A stretch of 64,000 nt of DNA from Sinotaia quadrata (Eukaryota; Mollusca; Gastropoda; Architaenioglossa; Viviparidae): the NCBI GenBank assembly GCA_028829895.1, contig CM054182.1, forward strand, positions 86,325,546 through 86,389,545. The letters run 5' to 3'. Below the pieces are notes generated by a model. It made no database searches. It was not told the origin of the DNA and worked only from the letters and a program-made list of their open reading frames with translations. The position numbers and the translations under genes were made by a program. Of the stretch, positions 12,215 through 23,942 are shown in pieces; the first letter of the stretch is position 1; the number at the start of each line of letters is the position of its first letter.

Positions 12215-12735
12215 GTATCGGTTTAAGATATAGTATATAACTTTAAGACATACTATATATTGTACATCTTTAAGACATACTACATATTGTACATCTTTAA
12301 GGCATACTATATATTGTACATCTTTAAGACATTATATTGTACATCTTTAAGGCATACTATATCTTGTACATCTTTAAGGCATACTATATATTGTACATCT
12401 TTAAGACATTATATTGTACATCTTTAAGGCATACTATATCTTGTACATCTTTAAGGCATACTATATATTGTACATCTTTAAGACATACTACATATTGTAC
12501 ATCTTTAAGGCATACTATATATTGTACATCTTTAAGACATACTACATATTGTACATCTTTAAGGCATACTATATATTGTACATCTTTAAGGCATACTATA
12601 TATTGTACATCTTTAAGACATACTACATATTGTACATCTTTAAGGCATACTATATATTGTACATCTTTAAGACATACTACATATTGTATATCTTTAAGAC
12701 ATACTATATCTTGTACATCTTTAAGACATACAGCC
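12215..12735. repeat. 27-bp minisatellite
   Basis: About nineteen copies of TTGTACATCTTTAAGRCATA plus CTATATA or CTACATA. A few units carry a six-base deletion (ACATTATA). The multiple-of-three period opens three overlapping frames of over 100 codons on both strands. Confidence 0.95.
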
Positions 12736-13520
12736 AGGATAGTAAGTAATACAGGTGACAAGACTACAACATGTAACATTTGAGCCACGATTTGGTAACT
12801 CGAGTGTATCAACAAAAAATGTTTTCAACAAGAACCTGATCAACAGACACTTCAACGGTTTATATCTTGATCGTTAGATATTTATTTATAACTTATTTAT
12901 CCTTAGATAAATGGCACGAGAGACAGTATGGCGTTACATTACACGAGAGACAGTAAGTAGCAAATTAGTGATTTATAAAAAAAAAAGTTCGATATTTAAC
13001 TCAATATCTGGCAGTGTTTTATTTGCAGATATTTTCAGTGGAATGTTTAAATTACATTCGCGTAGCTGTAATTTTTTGTTAATCCAATGATATTACACTA
13101 TAATAATTATGCCCCTTTACTGAACAATTAAATAAAGACATATTTTATCAACAGAAATTTGGTTAAATATATTATGTAAAACCACACACATTCCAATGTA
13201 GAAATTCATAATTCTATCATCAAACATTGACATATACGTTTTTACTTTTTAAATGTTTTATATATTTTAAAATGTTGTCTGAAACTAATATAGATTTTTT
13301 TCAAAAGCAGTTAACGGGATGGACTGTCGGGAAAATAAATAAAAAGTTATTTAACAACACTCACCCACCCACACTAAAAGTAAAGACAATTGAAAATAAT
13401 TAAAAATCAATTTTATCAAGAGCAAAAACATCTAACAAACATCATAAGCAGCGCCAACATCTTTGTCGATGACTATGTCAGTTAAGGAAAAAATGATTTC
13501 AATCAATAACACATTCATCC
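12736..13520. other. AT-rich, nothing gene-like
   Basis: Holds a short duplication (ACGAGAGACAGTA twice, 12916-12955) and a 28-bp block at 13103-13130 that recurs at 17605. Confidence 0.55.
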
Positions 13521-13622
13521 ACATATTTTAAAATAAAAATATATCTTAGCAGCATAATTAGTATAGCAACACATTTTCTAAATAAAAATATATCCTAGCT
13601 GCATAATTAGTATAGCAACAAA
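13521..13622. repeat. 49-bp tandem duplication
   Basis: Two copies contain AAATAAAAATATATC and GCATAATTAGTATAGCAAC, starting at 13531 and 13580. Confidence 0.85.
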
Positions 13623-13904
13623 CTGCTATAATTGCCGGCAGGATTACTATAAGCAATGAATTTCGATTGTAAGTTTTATGCTATGTCGGTCGTCTGGAAT
13701 AGTGTAATTGGCACGTCCATCGAATACAGTAATGGAAAATTAATGGAATAACCATCAACATTATTTTAAAAAATTAATACTTTAACCACCACATATTATT
13801 TTTTTTTGGTAGTTATTGGTTCAAACATCACCATTAAAAATGTAAATTTAATGGTTCTCAAACATCGACTGTAACAGTGTCAAATTAATGTATTAAACCC
13901 CGTG

Positions 13905-14110
13905 AGTAACCATGTAATGTTAATGGCTCAAATATCGCCTGTAAATGCAATGTTAATGGCTCAAATATCGCCTGTAAATGCAATGTTAATGGCTAAAATA
14001 TCGCCTGTAAATGCAATGTTAATGGCTCAAATATTGCCTGTAAATGCAATGTTAATGGCTCAAATATCGCCTGTAAATGCAAAGTTAATGGCTCTATCCC
14101 TGTTTAAACC
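13905..14110. repeat. 33-bp minisatellite
   Basis: Five to six copies of AATGTTAATGGCTCAAATAT plus CGCCTGTAAATGC. Degenerate relatives (TTAATGG plus CACTATCTAA) continue on both sides, to about 13700 and 14260. Confidence 0.9.
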
Positions 14111-14414
14111 ATCTCCTGTAAGATAGTAAAGTTAATTGACCACTCTCTAATATCTTGTAAAGTTAATAGAAAGACCACTATCTAATACATTATAAGGCCA
14201 CTATTTAACACAGTATAAAGTTAATGGAGCGATCTTAAGAGTGTAGATTTCTAATATGACGAATAAAGATAATTATTGGATGTCACCTGCACAGCTAATG
14301 ATATTACAAAAGCTGTCAAACTAACGTTACAACGTCGCCTACAGAGCTACTATTACATATGCAACACTTGCAATAATATAAATCTAATGTTACAGATGTT
14401 TGCTGATCTAATGT

Positions 14415-14565
14415 TATACATCTATGCTGCCATAATTTTATACGTGATTTGTGCCCTTTGGTTATACACGATTGCTGCCCTAATGTTATACACGATTGCT
14501 GCCCTAATGTTATACACGATTGCTGCCCTAATGTTATACACGATTGCTGCCCTAATGCAAATGTA
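14415..14565. repeat. 24-bp minisatellite
   Basis: About five copies of TGCTGCCCTAATGTTATACA plus CGAT, with decayed copies upstream. Confidence 0.9.
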
Positions 14566-15110
14566 GCTTGTTCTATCCAACCTTACGCACTCGTATTAGT
14601 TCTGTAAAATCATTCCAAGCAGAACTGATCTTGTGGAGACGAAGTCTCTTGTACGTTTTTTAAGTATGAAGAAAATGGTATGTGGCAGTGATTTTAACTC
14701 TTCACTACATTCAAAGACCTCAGGAGCAGTTTGGAAAGATATTTCGACAGTTCATCCTCATTGAGTCTGTATTTGCCTTTACTTGGGAGTCCTTTTACCT
14801 GCCAGCTAGAGGTAACAAATATGGCTAATCTATGGCTATGGCTGAAAGTCTCGTTCAAGTAAGAAGAGAATTGGAGGCCGAGCTTTTGGACCTTTAAAAT
14901 GATGTTCCCAAATCGACCTCAGCAGAAGATAATTTTTGGAATCTATAATGTACACAATAAATCTTAATTCGATTCCATTCTTCTATGTAAATTCTATGCG
15001 AACTGTTTTTAACGATAAGCATAATTAAGTCAAAATACAGATCTTGACTTAAAAGATGGGCAACTTGATATTGCTTACAAAAGGGTATGTCATTTTACTC
15101 ATTCAATTGC
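14566..15110. other. no feature seen
   Basis: Unique-looking sequence of slightly higher GC without a long frame or clear splice pair. Confidence 0.5.
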
Positions 15111-15111
15111 T

Positions 15112-15275
15112 AAAAACTGGCTAATGAAAAAAATACAGAGCCAAAAATCATACTGATTCATTACAATAAAACTGGCTAATGAAATACAGAGCCAAAAATC
15201 ATACTGATTCATTACAATAAAAACTGGCTAATGAAATACAGTGCCAAAATTCATACTGATTCATTACAATGAAAG
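15112..15275. repeat. about 54-bp minisatellite, three copies
   Basis: AAACTGGCTAATGAAA starts copies at about 15114, 15168 and 15221. Each ends CATACTGATTCATTACAAT. Confidence 0.9.
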
Positions 15276-16469
15276 CACGTGAAGTAATAAAAACATTTTC
15301 CCTATTCAGTCCTGGTGATCACTTATGAATATTATTTATATTTGTATGCTCAGAGAAATCTGGACACACGTAACAATAAACGCTGGGCTTAACGTTTTTC
15401 ATATTCGCATTTACTTGGTGAAATCCAGGCGCAAATAAAAATAGAAATAATAAATTTAATTAACCATAATTGCCTTTTATGTTAAAGTAAGAATAATAAA
15501 TATATGGTTGGTCATTAGTTCAACGATACTGTACTTTAAAAAATAAATGAGATGGAGACTGCCTGCTTATGATATCTATTTTATAAAAGCTACTTAATTC
15601 GTTTTCTAGGCAGATTTCAAAAAGAGCAGCAGTGACAGAGTAATGTCAGTAACAGAGTAATTCGCTTGAATGGTATTGATAAATATATTACGGATTATTA
15701 AATGTGATTATTTGCTTGTTATTGAATGTCCAGTACAAAAATAAATTTTAAAAAAAATTGATGGCTCTCGCCAAAATTTGAATGTGCTCTTGGCCACAAA
15801 AAAAGGGTGGGTACGACTGTCCTAATGTTTTTACCGCCCTATATGTTACGTATGTTTATTTATTTATTTTATTTTTATTATTTGCTTATTTATGATCTTT
15901 CGCGAACTGTGTCCTAACTTTTTTCGCTCAAGGCAAATTAATCACTGAACCATAATGACGTTTACAAATTCATTTTGTTTTTGTTCTTTAGTGCACGCTT
16001 TCATTGAGACCGGCGGTATTATCCGTACAAAAAGGAAATCCTTATTTAAATAACGTCACGCATGGTTAGCACCGTGAAGAACGAAAGAACACGAAATGAC
16101 AAGCATGTTGAAACATACAAAGTTAACCGGATTAATGTATATCACAGATTATGACACACATTGTTAAGAAGTGTATTATAAAATATTTTTAAAAGGTCAG
16201 TTAAAAAAACAACAACAACAAATAACCGCAAACAAATATAAAGGTAAGGCAAAGCAAACAGAATATTTTACTTTCGCTTTGGTGAGACAGCTCAGCATTT
16301 TTTAATCCCCCTCCATCATCCTACCACTACCAAAAAGAATAGAAATAAAATACGGGGGGCCAGCCATAGCTACATAATCAGCGGTCACCGAAATAAATCA
16401 TTAAAAGCCATCATCAGAAGTTAATTCATATCCTCACGTATACCTCTAATGCTAGCAAACAAACATACA
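15276..16469. other. AT-rich, no feature seen
   Basis: AT-rich DNA with short simple runs such as (ACA)n near 16210. No supported coding frame. Confidence 0.55.
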
Positions 16470-16765
16470 AACTCAGGTAAACACAAACAAATGTACACAT
16501 TCACAGAGTTATGAGCTAAAGTTTTTACAACTTTATGTAACCACAAACAAATGTACACATTCACAGAGTTATGAGCTAACGTACAACTTCATGTAAACAC
16601 AAACAAATGTATACATTCACAGAGTTATGAGCTAACGTACAACTTTATGTAAACACAAACAAATGTACACATTCACAGTTATGAGATAACGTACAACTTC
16701 ATGTAAACACAAACAAATGTATACATTAACAGAGTTATGAGCTAACGTACAACTTCATGTAGATA
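16470..16765. repeat. minisatellite, unit 54-60 bp
   Basis: Five copies of ACACAAACAAATGTACACAT followed by TCACAGAGTTATGAGCTAAC. CACAAACAA recurs at 16482, 16542, 16598, 16654 and 16708. Confidence 0.9.
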
Positions 16766-17225
16766 CAAATTTGCATGCACAAACGTACAAGTTCACTTGC
16801 GGATAAACAAACTTTCACATTCGAATAGATACAAACGAACAAATATCACATCGATATAAACAAAAGTAAACAATTTGCATAGGTATAAACAAACATACAA
16901 ATTCGCATATATAAACGTACAAATTGGCATGCACAAACGTACAAATTCGCACACAAAAGCATGCATTTTCGCATACACAAACATATATTTTCGCATGAAC
17001 ATACATTTTCTCAATAGTATAAACAAACATATAAATTCGCATGCATAAAGATAGATTTTCCCAATAATATAAATAAACGTGTAAATTAGCATACACAAGC
17101 ATAGATTTTTTTCCAATAGTATAAACAAACGAACAAATTCGCATACACAAACATACATTTTCCCAATAATATAAACAAACGTACAAATTCGCACGCACAA
17201 ACATACAAAGTCATCGTAGATACAC
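16766..17225. repeat. degenerate about 18/36-bp minisatellite
   Basis: Many imperfect copies of AAACGTACAAATTCGCATRC, alternating with CAATAATATAAACAAACG. The core is related to the preceding 56-bp array. The minus-strand Cys/Tyr/Phe-rich frames of 129-147 codons come from this periodicity. Confidence 0.85.
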
Positions 17226-17355
17226 ATACATAACAATATATAAAGAAAATATATGAATGAAAAATAACATTTAATTTAGTTTTAAATAAAATGAAGTTTA
17301 ATGTTTTCTTATATTCTTTGCTAGGTAAGTTACAAATGGTCACATTTTCCCCTTG

Positions 17356-17462
17356 TCATTTTCGCATTGAATCCCCAGTGACGTTATGGCAAACATTAAA
17401 ATTAGTGTGTCATTTTCGCATTGAATCCCCAGTGACGTTATGGCAAACATTAAGATTAGTGT
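17356..17462. repeat. about 52-bp tandem duplication
   Basis: Two nearly perfect copies of TGTCATTTTCGCATTGAATC followed by CCCAGTGACGTTATGGCA. Confidence 0.9.
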
Positions 17463-17465
17463 CAT

Positions 17466-18039
17466 TTTGCAAAGACACTTCGTTCGCATTGTCAACTGTA
17501 TACCGCTTGACGAAAGATTTCCTTGAAAAATATTCCTATTTATATTCCATAACAACTAATTTAAACAAATATGTAATTCATCTCATAACATAATTCCATG
17601 ACCCATAATTATGTCCCTTTACTGAACAATTACATGCAAACATATTTCTCTTACATCAGGAAGTCAATTCTAGGTTGTGTATTATTGTATTGCCAGGATA
17701 TTGTTTCATTCATGGCAAGGTGCAGGAAATTGCAGACTTTGGCAATCGCTTTTAGTCTTCGTAAAGTCTTAGAACAGCGACTGTTACATAGCAGTTATTG
17801 AATCTTTCGGGAAACGAGTGAAATCCATGCTGAGAGAGTCCAGCTGCCCAAAGATTCGCTCCGGGCAATCACGTGTCAGTCATCAAGTTAAATTACGTCA
17901 ATCGTCAACACCATTCACATGCTATTCAACGTTTCCTCTAATATATTTCCGGTGTGCACGGAACTGGCGGTTTTGTGAGCTTGCTACCAAAACTTGTGCG
18001 CGGAATTTTGAAACTGCTGCGCGGCATTTTCTAACGGTG
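17466..18039. other. unique DNA with small open frames
   Basis: Frames at 17598-17801 and 17818-18159 are open, but the second runs into the following array. No splice or domain evidence. CACGTG occurs near 17871. Confidence 0.45.
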
Positions 18040-18510
18040 CTATTAGTCTGTTATGCTACTTCAGATGTCAAAATCATTCGTGCCATTAGTCTGTTATGCT
18101 ACTTCAGATGTCAAAATCATTCATGTGCCATTAGTCTGTTATGCTACTTCAGATGCTAACATCATTCATGTGCCATTAGTCTGTCATGTTACTTCAGATG
18201 TCAAAATCATTCATGTGCTATTTGTCTGTCATATATACTACTTCAGATGTCAAAATCATTCATGTGCTATTTGTCTGTCATATATACTATTTCAGATGTC
18301 AAAATCATCCATGTGCCATCAGTCTGTCATATATACTATTTCAGATGTCAAAATCATTCATGTGCCATCAGTCTGTCATATATACTATTTCAGATGTCAA
18401 AATCATTCATGTGCCATCAGTCTGTCATATATACTATTTCAGATGTCAAAATCATTCATGTGCTATTTGTCTGTCATATATACTACTTCAGTCGTCAAAA
18501 TCATTCATGT
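18040..18510. repeat. about 49-bp minisatellite
   Basis: About ten copies of TTCAGATGTCAAAATCATTC plus ATGTGCCATCAGTCTGTCAT. Copies with ATATATACT or TGTTACT give slightly different lengths, which shift the reading frame between copies. Confidence 0.95.
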
Positions 18511-19160
18511 TTCGATGTCAAGTTAATCTTGTTTCAGCTACAAATACATTCAAGTTTATTATATATTTTTTTCGGTCTCCACAATGCAAAGCTTTCCTTG
18601 TTTTGGCTGTGAAAACGTTTATTTCGGGTAAAATCTTGTATGGCTCTTAGGATGTTTCGTCGTCACCTCTTGTTTGGTCGTCAAAAGTTTGTTCCAATGT
18701 CAAATCTCCTTTTTGTGACCATCAACATTTTTAGTAATCAAAAATCTTATAAGTTTTGGTTTTCAAAACGACAAGACTTCAATCTTTGTTATGGTAATCA
18801 AAACTGTTATGTTTCAGCCATCAAATGTTTCTTGTTGAGGTTTATCAAAACTGTTATGTTTCAGCCATCAAATGTTTCTTGTTGAGTTTTATCAGAACGT
18901 TCGAACGTGACCATGTTTGGTCATCAAAACGATTTTACAGCATCAGATCCTGTTTTAGCCGTCAAAACGTTCGGTTCTTGAATGTCTCAAACTTTAAGTC
19001 GACAAAACTTGCTTAGTCGTCAAAACGTTCAGCCATCAGATTTTGTCTTAATGATGTAAAACGTGCAGTTGCCAAATCTACAGTTGATAGTTAAAACGTT
19101 CAGTCGTCAAATGCTGTTTAGGTTATCAAAACGGTTGCTTCAATCGTCAAAACTTTCTTG
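18511..19160. repeat. decayed repeat with GTCAAAACGTT motif
   Basis: Loosely spaced motifs (GTCAAAACGTTCAG, CATCAAATGTTTCTTGTTGA) recur every 25-60 bp. They appear to be an old, diverged extension of the neighbouring GTCAAAATCATT array. One 49-bp piece is still a clear duplicate at about 18790-18886. Confidence 0.6.
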
Positions 19161-19233
19161 CTGATAGGTAAATAGGCGCACAGGTGATTTACTAACAGTA
19201 GCAATATCCCAAGGATTTTTCGCACGATTGTCT

Positions 19234-19241
19234 GTCTAGAA
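19234..19241. repeat. 8-bp target-site duplication, left
   Basis: GTCTAGAA directly precedes the MITE and is repeated exactly at 19429-19436. Confidence 0.85.
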
Positions 19242-19428
19242 CAGTGGTTCTTAACCTGGGTTCGATCGAACCCTAGGGGTTCGGTGAGTCAGTCTCAGTG
19301 GTTCGGCGGAGGGAGGTCAAGACACGCACCTGACTCATATGGTTCGTGATGACAATAAAGAAGGGTTTGGTGAATGTGCATATGAAACTGGTGGGGTTCA
19401 GTACCTCCAACAAGGTTAAGAACCATTG
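19242..19428. mobile_element. hAT-type MITE, 187 bp
   Basis: The left end reads CAGTGGTTCTTAACCT. The right end, on the opposite strand, reads CAATGGTTCTTAACCT, giving 16-bp terminal inverted repeats with one mismatch. The element is bracketed by a perfect 8-bp duplication, the target size typical of hAT transposases. The CAGTGGTTCT-type end resembles many animal hAT elements. At 187 bp it cannot encode a transposase, so it is non-autonomous. An internal palindrome, GGGTTCGATCGAACCC, lies just inside the left end. It sits 10 bp before the ATG of the candidate gene at 19439. Confidence 0.9.
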
Positions 19429-19436
19429 GTCTAGAA
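19429..19436. repeat. 8-bp target-site duplication, right
   Basis: Second copy of GTCTAGAA. The ATG of the candidate exon follows two bases later. Confidence 0.85.
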
Positions 19437-19438
19437 TC

Positions 19439-19540
19439 ATGTCCGCTCCCGATGGTGACTGCCAAACTGACAGGCAGAGGAACTCGCCTTTCTGGAGACT
19501 CAACTCTTCAGATCTTGAATATCAACACACCTTGGCCCAG
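19439..19540 (+). CDS. candidate two-exon gene, exon 1
   Basis: An ATG at 19439 opens 34 codons beginning MSAPDGDCQTDRQRNSPFW and ending HTLAQ, rich in polar and charged residues. It ends at CAG|GTGAGT (donor at 19541), a full consensus 5' splice site, in phase 0. A matching phase-0 acceptor lies 253 bp downstream. The MITE and its target duplication end two bases before the ATG, so the 5' untranslated region or promoter would be altered by the insertion. No family was recognised. Exon 1 might be an internal exon whose acceptor (TCTAG within the target site) was duplicated by the MITE. Confidence 0.35.
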
Positions 19541-19793
19541 GTGAGTTTAAGGAAGACAAATTTTATTCCCTGAAACCCTTTCTGTTCTAAGGTCACATCT
19601 TCAAGCGCGTGCAATCTTCAGCAAAAAATGGGGCTCGGTTAGACAGACTTCATTACGTACTACCCACCCAACCCTCATCCCAGACTCCCTCCACACTCCT
19701 CGTGACTGCTTGCAAGCGAACTTGTGACTAGTACTTGTGACATCGTATACTTCACTCCTCGTGCGAATCCTAGACACGACTTTAGTTTTGCAG
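19541..19793 (+). other. predicted 253-bp intron
   Basis: It begins GTGAGT and ends TTTAGTTTTGCAG. Length and end signals suit a short invertebrate intron. The intron itself is inferred from these signals, with no transcript evidence. Confidence 0.35.
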
Positions 19794-19967
19794 GCCGCTG
19801 AGTCCTGCTCTTACCTGCCAAGGTTCGCCATTGTTCCAGTTTGTAAGGCTCCCCGTCGAGTGCTTGTGTTGCGGCTCAACACTGCTAGGGCTTGTTCGAC
19901 ATCGAATTCATTTTTAGTGCAATTTCATCCGAGCGTCGACACGAAAAACAATACAGCCCAGCATTAA
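19794..19967 (+). CDS. candidate two-exon gene, exon 2 (terminal)
   Basis: Downstream of the TTTTGCAG acceptor the phase-0 frame stays open for 57 codons to a TAA at 19965. It begins AAESCSYLPRFAIVPVCKAP and is Arg/Leu/Ser-rich. Joined in phase to exon 1 the product would be 91 residues. An A-run follows the stop, but no clean AATAAA signal is near. No conserved domain was recognised, so the protein's role is unknown. Confidence 0.33.
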   Translation, partial: AAESCSYLPRFAIVPVCKAPRRVLVLRLNTARACSTSNSFLVQFHPSVDTKNNTAQH

Positions 19968-20763
19968 AAAAAAAAACCACGATGCCCAGCCAAAGCAACA
20001 CGACGACTCTTGAATTATGCGATGTTATCACTACAACAACAGACTGGTCTATTCAACAGAGCCGAGTAGAGAGTTCCACAATTCGGTTTGAAATAGTAAA
20101 ACGTTGTTGCTGTTTTTTTTCCCTTCTTGCCTGGAATCCTTTAAAAGAAATCATGAACTATTTTTATTTTAAATGTAAAAATCAATCGTTTGAACTATCT
20201 AACAGAAATGATTACCAACACCAGTGATGGAGGTGAGTATATGGGTGGCTCATTGAATGTTTGGGTTGGGGGGGGGGTGCACGCGAAGACTACTATCAGA
20301 TGAGCACTTTTGCTGTATTTTTCAAGCGTTAATATTTTAGCAAGAAGTAATTTTGTTTTTGTTTTAGTGACGACGTGAGTTTCGTTTTTCTAAGCCATCA
20401 TCCAGCATACCGACCAACACACCGACCAAGAATAAACATCTGTTGCAAACAACACGAGCACTACACTCACACCAGGTCATTGCAACACATTTTTCGGTCG
20501 AACGTTTAGCTAGAAAGACTAAAGGAAGAACTTGCATACAAGATCGTTTTAAAGGTGGTGGTAAAATGTATTAAATTTTATCACGGGATGGGGTGGTGGT
20601 GGTGAGGAATGAATTGCTTCCTTGAACATCATGCTGAGCTACCTGAAAAGGACAAAATGTGGTAGAGAAAAAGTGCACCACAACCCTTTCTATTCTTAAA
20701 GCAGAATACGTTTGACTGACGTCATTAACCCTGGAGAGTGTAGAATTATTGGATAGGAAGATC
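19968..20763. other. no clear feature
   Basis: A donor-like GGAG|GTGAGT at 20232 follows a short open frame ending MITNTSDG, but no acceptor or partner was identified. A palindromic CRE (TGACGTCA) lies at 20717. Confidence 0.4.
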
Positions 20764-21195
20764 ACGCACGCATACATACATACATACATACACTCACACA
20801 CAAACACATTTATACTTCAAGTAATATAGATGAAACACTACACGCACGCATACATACATACACTCACACACAAACACATTTATACTTCAAGTAATATAGA
20901 TGAAACACTACACGCACGCATACATACATACACTCACACACACTCACACACAAACACATTTATACTTCAAGTAATATAGATGAAACACTACACGCACGCA
21001 TACATACATACACTCACACACAAACACCTTTATACTTCAGTAATATAGATGAAACACTACACGCTAGCATACATACATACACACACACAAACACATTTAT
21101 ACTTCACTAATATAGGTGAAACACTACACGCACGCATACATACATACACACACACAAACACATTTATACTTCAGTAATATAGGTGAAACACTACT
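20764..21195. repeat. 67-79-bp minisatellite with CA/CATA core
   Basis: Six copies combine ACGCACGCATACATACATAC, a CA-rich stretch, TTTATACTTCAAGTAATATA and GATGAAACACTAC. Length differs by the number of CATA and CA units. Confidence 0.95.
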
Positions 21196-21499
21196 TATTA
21201 CCACCCTAACTATCTCCCGATTTTTTCTCTCTCTCATCCTCACACACACACGCACGTACTCAAGCCGAAGCATTCATATATTTAAGCACACTAACTGTTA
21301 TTTGCATAAAAGCTAATGTCTAACTGGCTTCTGTTTCTTATCTCCTCCTAAGCAACGGTTCATTTCCGCCCCTACTTAATTAATTGACGGGAAATTTCAT
21401 CTAATTTGTTTGAGTAACAAGAAGTGTACCTTGACCTCTTGTTTAACTGGTACGATGCAGATTGTTTTGGCAGGAGACAGACTCAAACATCACATGATT
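21196..21499. other. no feature seen
   Basis: Mixed sequence with a short CA run near 21241. No gene is supported. Confidence 0.5.
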
Positions 21500-21990
21500 T
21501 CTTTAAATGAATTAATCGTATCAGTTTACCGAAATGTCAATTCATTTGTTTCATGAAAAATCATCTTGTCTATTTTTAATGATTTGCTTAACGAAAAAAA
21601 CCCACCGTATCTATTTAACGAAAGTCACATAATTTGTTTAATGAAAAATAATCGTAATTGTTTAACGATCGATCAATTAATCCATTAAATGAAATGCAAT
21701 TGTATCCATTGAACAAAACGTCATTTTGTCCATTAAATGAAATGCAATTGTATCCATTGAACAAAACGTCATTTTGTCCATTAAATGAAATGTAATTGTA
21801 TCCATTTAACAAAAAAACCCCAATTAGTCCATTAAATAAAAATGAATTGTAAACCATTTAACAAAAATTAATTTTGTCCATTAAATGACATCAAATGTAA
21901 TTATTCCATTTAACAAAAGCAATTCATTTTGTCCATTTATTGAAAAGTAACTGTATCTATTTAGAAAGAAATGTCACTTTAGCCATGTCA
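21500..21990. repeat. degenerate about 48-bp minisatellite
   Basis: Eight or more diverged copies of CATTTTGTCCATTAAATGAA plus ATGCAATTGTATCCATT. The best-preserved copies are at 21690-21800. Confidence 0.85.
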
Positions 21991-22577
21991 AAGTCGCGCA
22001 AGGTCATTTTAATTTTCTTTCGCTCTCTATCCTCGCTTTTCAATCAAATTTTTTTCTCTTATGTGTTTTTTTTTGTTTGTTTTTTTTTGTGAATTAGTTT
22101 AGATTTTGTTGAAATTTGTTAAATTAACAAACCAATGGTTTAAAATGCTGTCGCTACTATGGCATTGCTTTATCCAACTCTCCCGCTTCCTGGTTATCAA
22201 ATATTCATAAACCACACCAGTGCAGCCCCACCAGCAAGTCCTTTTCTCAACGTTTTCATGGACCGTTTCGACAGGTAATATAGTTACATCAGTGCAAGCA
22301 CGCTCACATACAGAGAGGGAGAACGAGAGATAATTAAAGATTTTTGGATAGGAGAATATTGAAAATAATCATGTTCATTTTTCATAAACTGACAAGTTTG
22401 AGAGAATACTGGAAGCAAATCTTGTGGCACCCATCATCTGTAGTGTAATACAGCCCTTTAGCAAATTGGATAAAACTTTAGCTGAAGTTTGTTAATGATT
22501 GCTGTGATGTACTTTCTCACTTAATCCCAGATCAGATCTATTGTATCTCTAATATTAAACACCTTATCGGAACGATA
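21991..22577. other. AT-rich, no feature seen
   Basis: Contains T-runs near 22065-22090 only. Confidence 0.5.
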
Positions 22578-22626
22578 TCTCTCTATCTATCTATAAATCA
22601 GATAGATAGATAGATAGATAGACAGA
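22578..22626. repeat. TCTA/GATA microsatellite, inverted
   Basis: A (TCTA)n run is followed after a few bases by a (GATA)n run, so the two halves are complementary and could form a hairpin. Confidence 0.9.
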
Positions 22627-23205
22627 TGCACACTCATTCATAACCATTATCCATCAAGGGTCATAACCACAATCCTTTGTCATCAGTAATCTGTCATCAT
22701 AACCATATGCCTGAAAACCATTACCTTAAGTAAAACAATGACAGTAATAATGCAAGATGTGGAATTAGAAGGAATTATTTGTAACTGACACTGACGTGAG
22801 GAGAAAATATGAGAAACTGGAGAAAAATCAATTAAAAAAAAATTTCCACCAACTTTTAAATTCTGATTGATTGATTTCCTTCTAATGAACGCCCTCTTTC
22901 AATTTTCGTTGATTTCGCGGAATGAACAAATGAAATAGCAAGGACGACAAGAAAGAGTTTCAAGTCACCGGGAAATAAACTGAAATCTGGAAAAAGATGT
23001 ATGAGCAAGGATTGGGGTGTGAATTTAAGACTGTTCGGGGTAGAAAGAAGAATAAATATATATATATTAAACACGTCTTGAGATGTCAGGTGGCTTCAGG
23101 TCCCAAGAATTAAAAAAACAACGAGAAAAATAATTAAAGAAAGTTTCAAAATTAATGAAAATTGTAATTTTTAAATATTTAGAGCAAACTTTGCACAAAC
23201 TCATG
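22627..23205. other. AT-rich, no feature seen
   Basis: Unique-looking sequence. A minus-strand frame at 22856-23074 lacks support. Confidence 0.5.
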
Positions 23206-23580
23206 ACTCATCAGCTCGCATATTCATCACTCATCGACTATATATACTGATCACTCATCAGCTGCACTTAGCATCATTCATCGACTATATACATTCATCA
23301 CTCATCAGCTACGCATATTCATCACTCACAAACTATACATATTCATCACTGATTGCCTGCGCATATTCATCACTCATCAGCTAGGCATATTCAACACTCA
23401 TCTGTTACATACAATAAACAGCTATCAGCGCCCATGTGCTAAACACATTGACCACTCATTTACTAAGCAAACTCATCACTCATTTGCTAAGCATAGTGAC
23501 CATTTAGCTGTTAAACAAACACACCCTGACTTACTCATTCGCTAGGGAAAGTCATGACGCATTTGCTCAGCAAACTTCAC
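23206..23580. repeat. degenerate about 30-bp minisatellite
   Basis: About twelve diverged copies of CATATTCATCACTCATCAGC, decaying toward the right into TTTGCTAAGCAAACTCATC. Confidence 0.8.
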
Positions 23581-23942
23581 TTAATTGCTTGAAGTCCGCA
23601 CGAATTGCGCACAGCATAACTGGGTTCTCACTACATTTCACCCAAATTTGCTGCTTACATGCATACTAATTTCGCTTACAGACTGAAAGGGAACAAACAA
23701 ACTCACACACACACAACTCACTCGTTGTGCACAGCTAATACACAGCATACAATCCAATGGCGCACAGCTGTCGTGAAACGTTGCAACAGGACGCACTCTG
23801 TGTAGTGGTGGCACGCGTTTGTATGCTTCTTATTGGCTAAAATCAACAACCCGTTATCACACTGCAATTACATCACACACTGTGACACACGATATAACAC
23901 AACACATGCAGTTTGATAACTCGTACACAGTTTCCAGACTCG
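23581..23942. other. no feature seen
   Basis: Unique DNA with a (CA)n run near 23703 and moderate CpG near 23770-23820. Confidence 0.45.

Noticed and set aside
12337..12815. Three overlapping frames of 111-148 codons in the 27-bp array
   Set aside because: Same artefact of a stop-free period divisible by three. Both strands are open equally.
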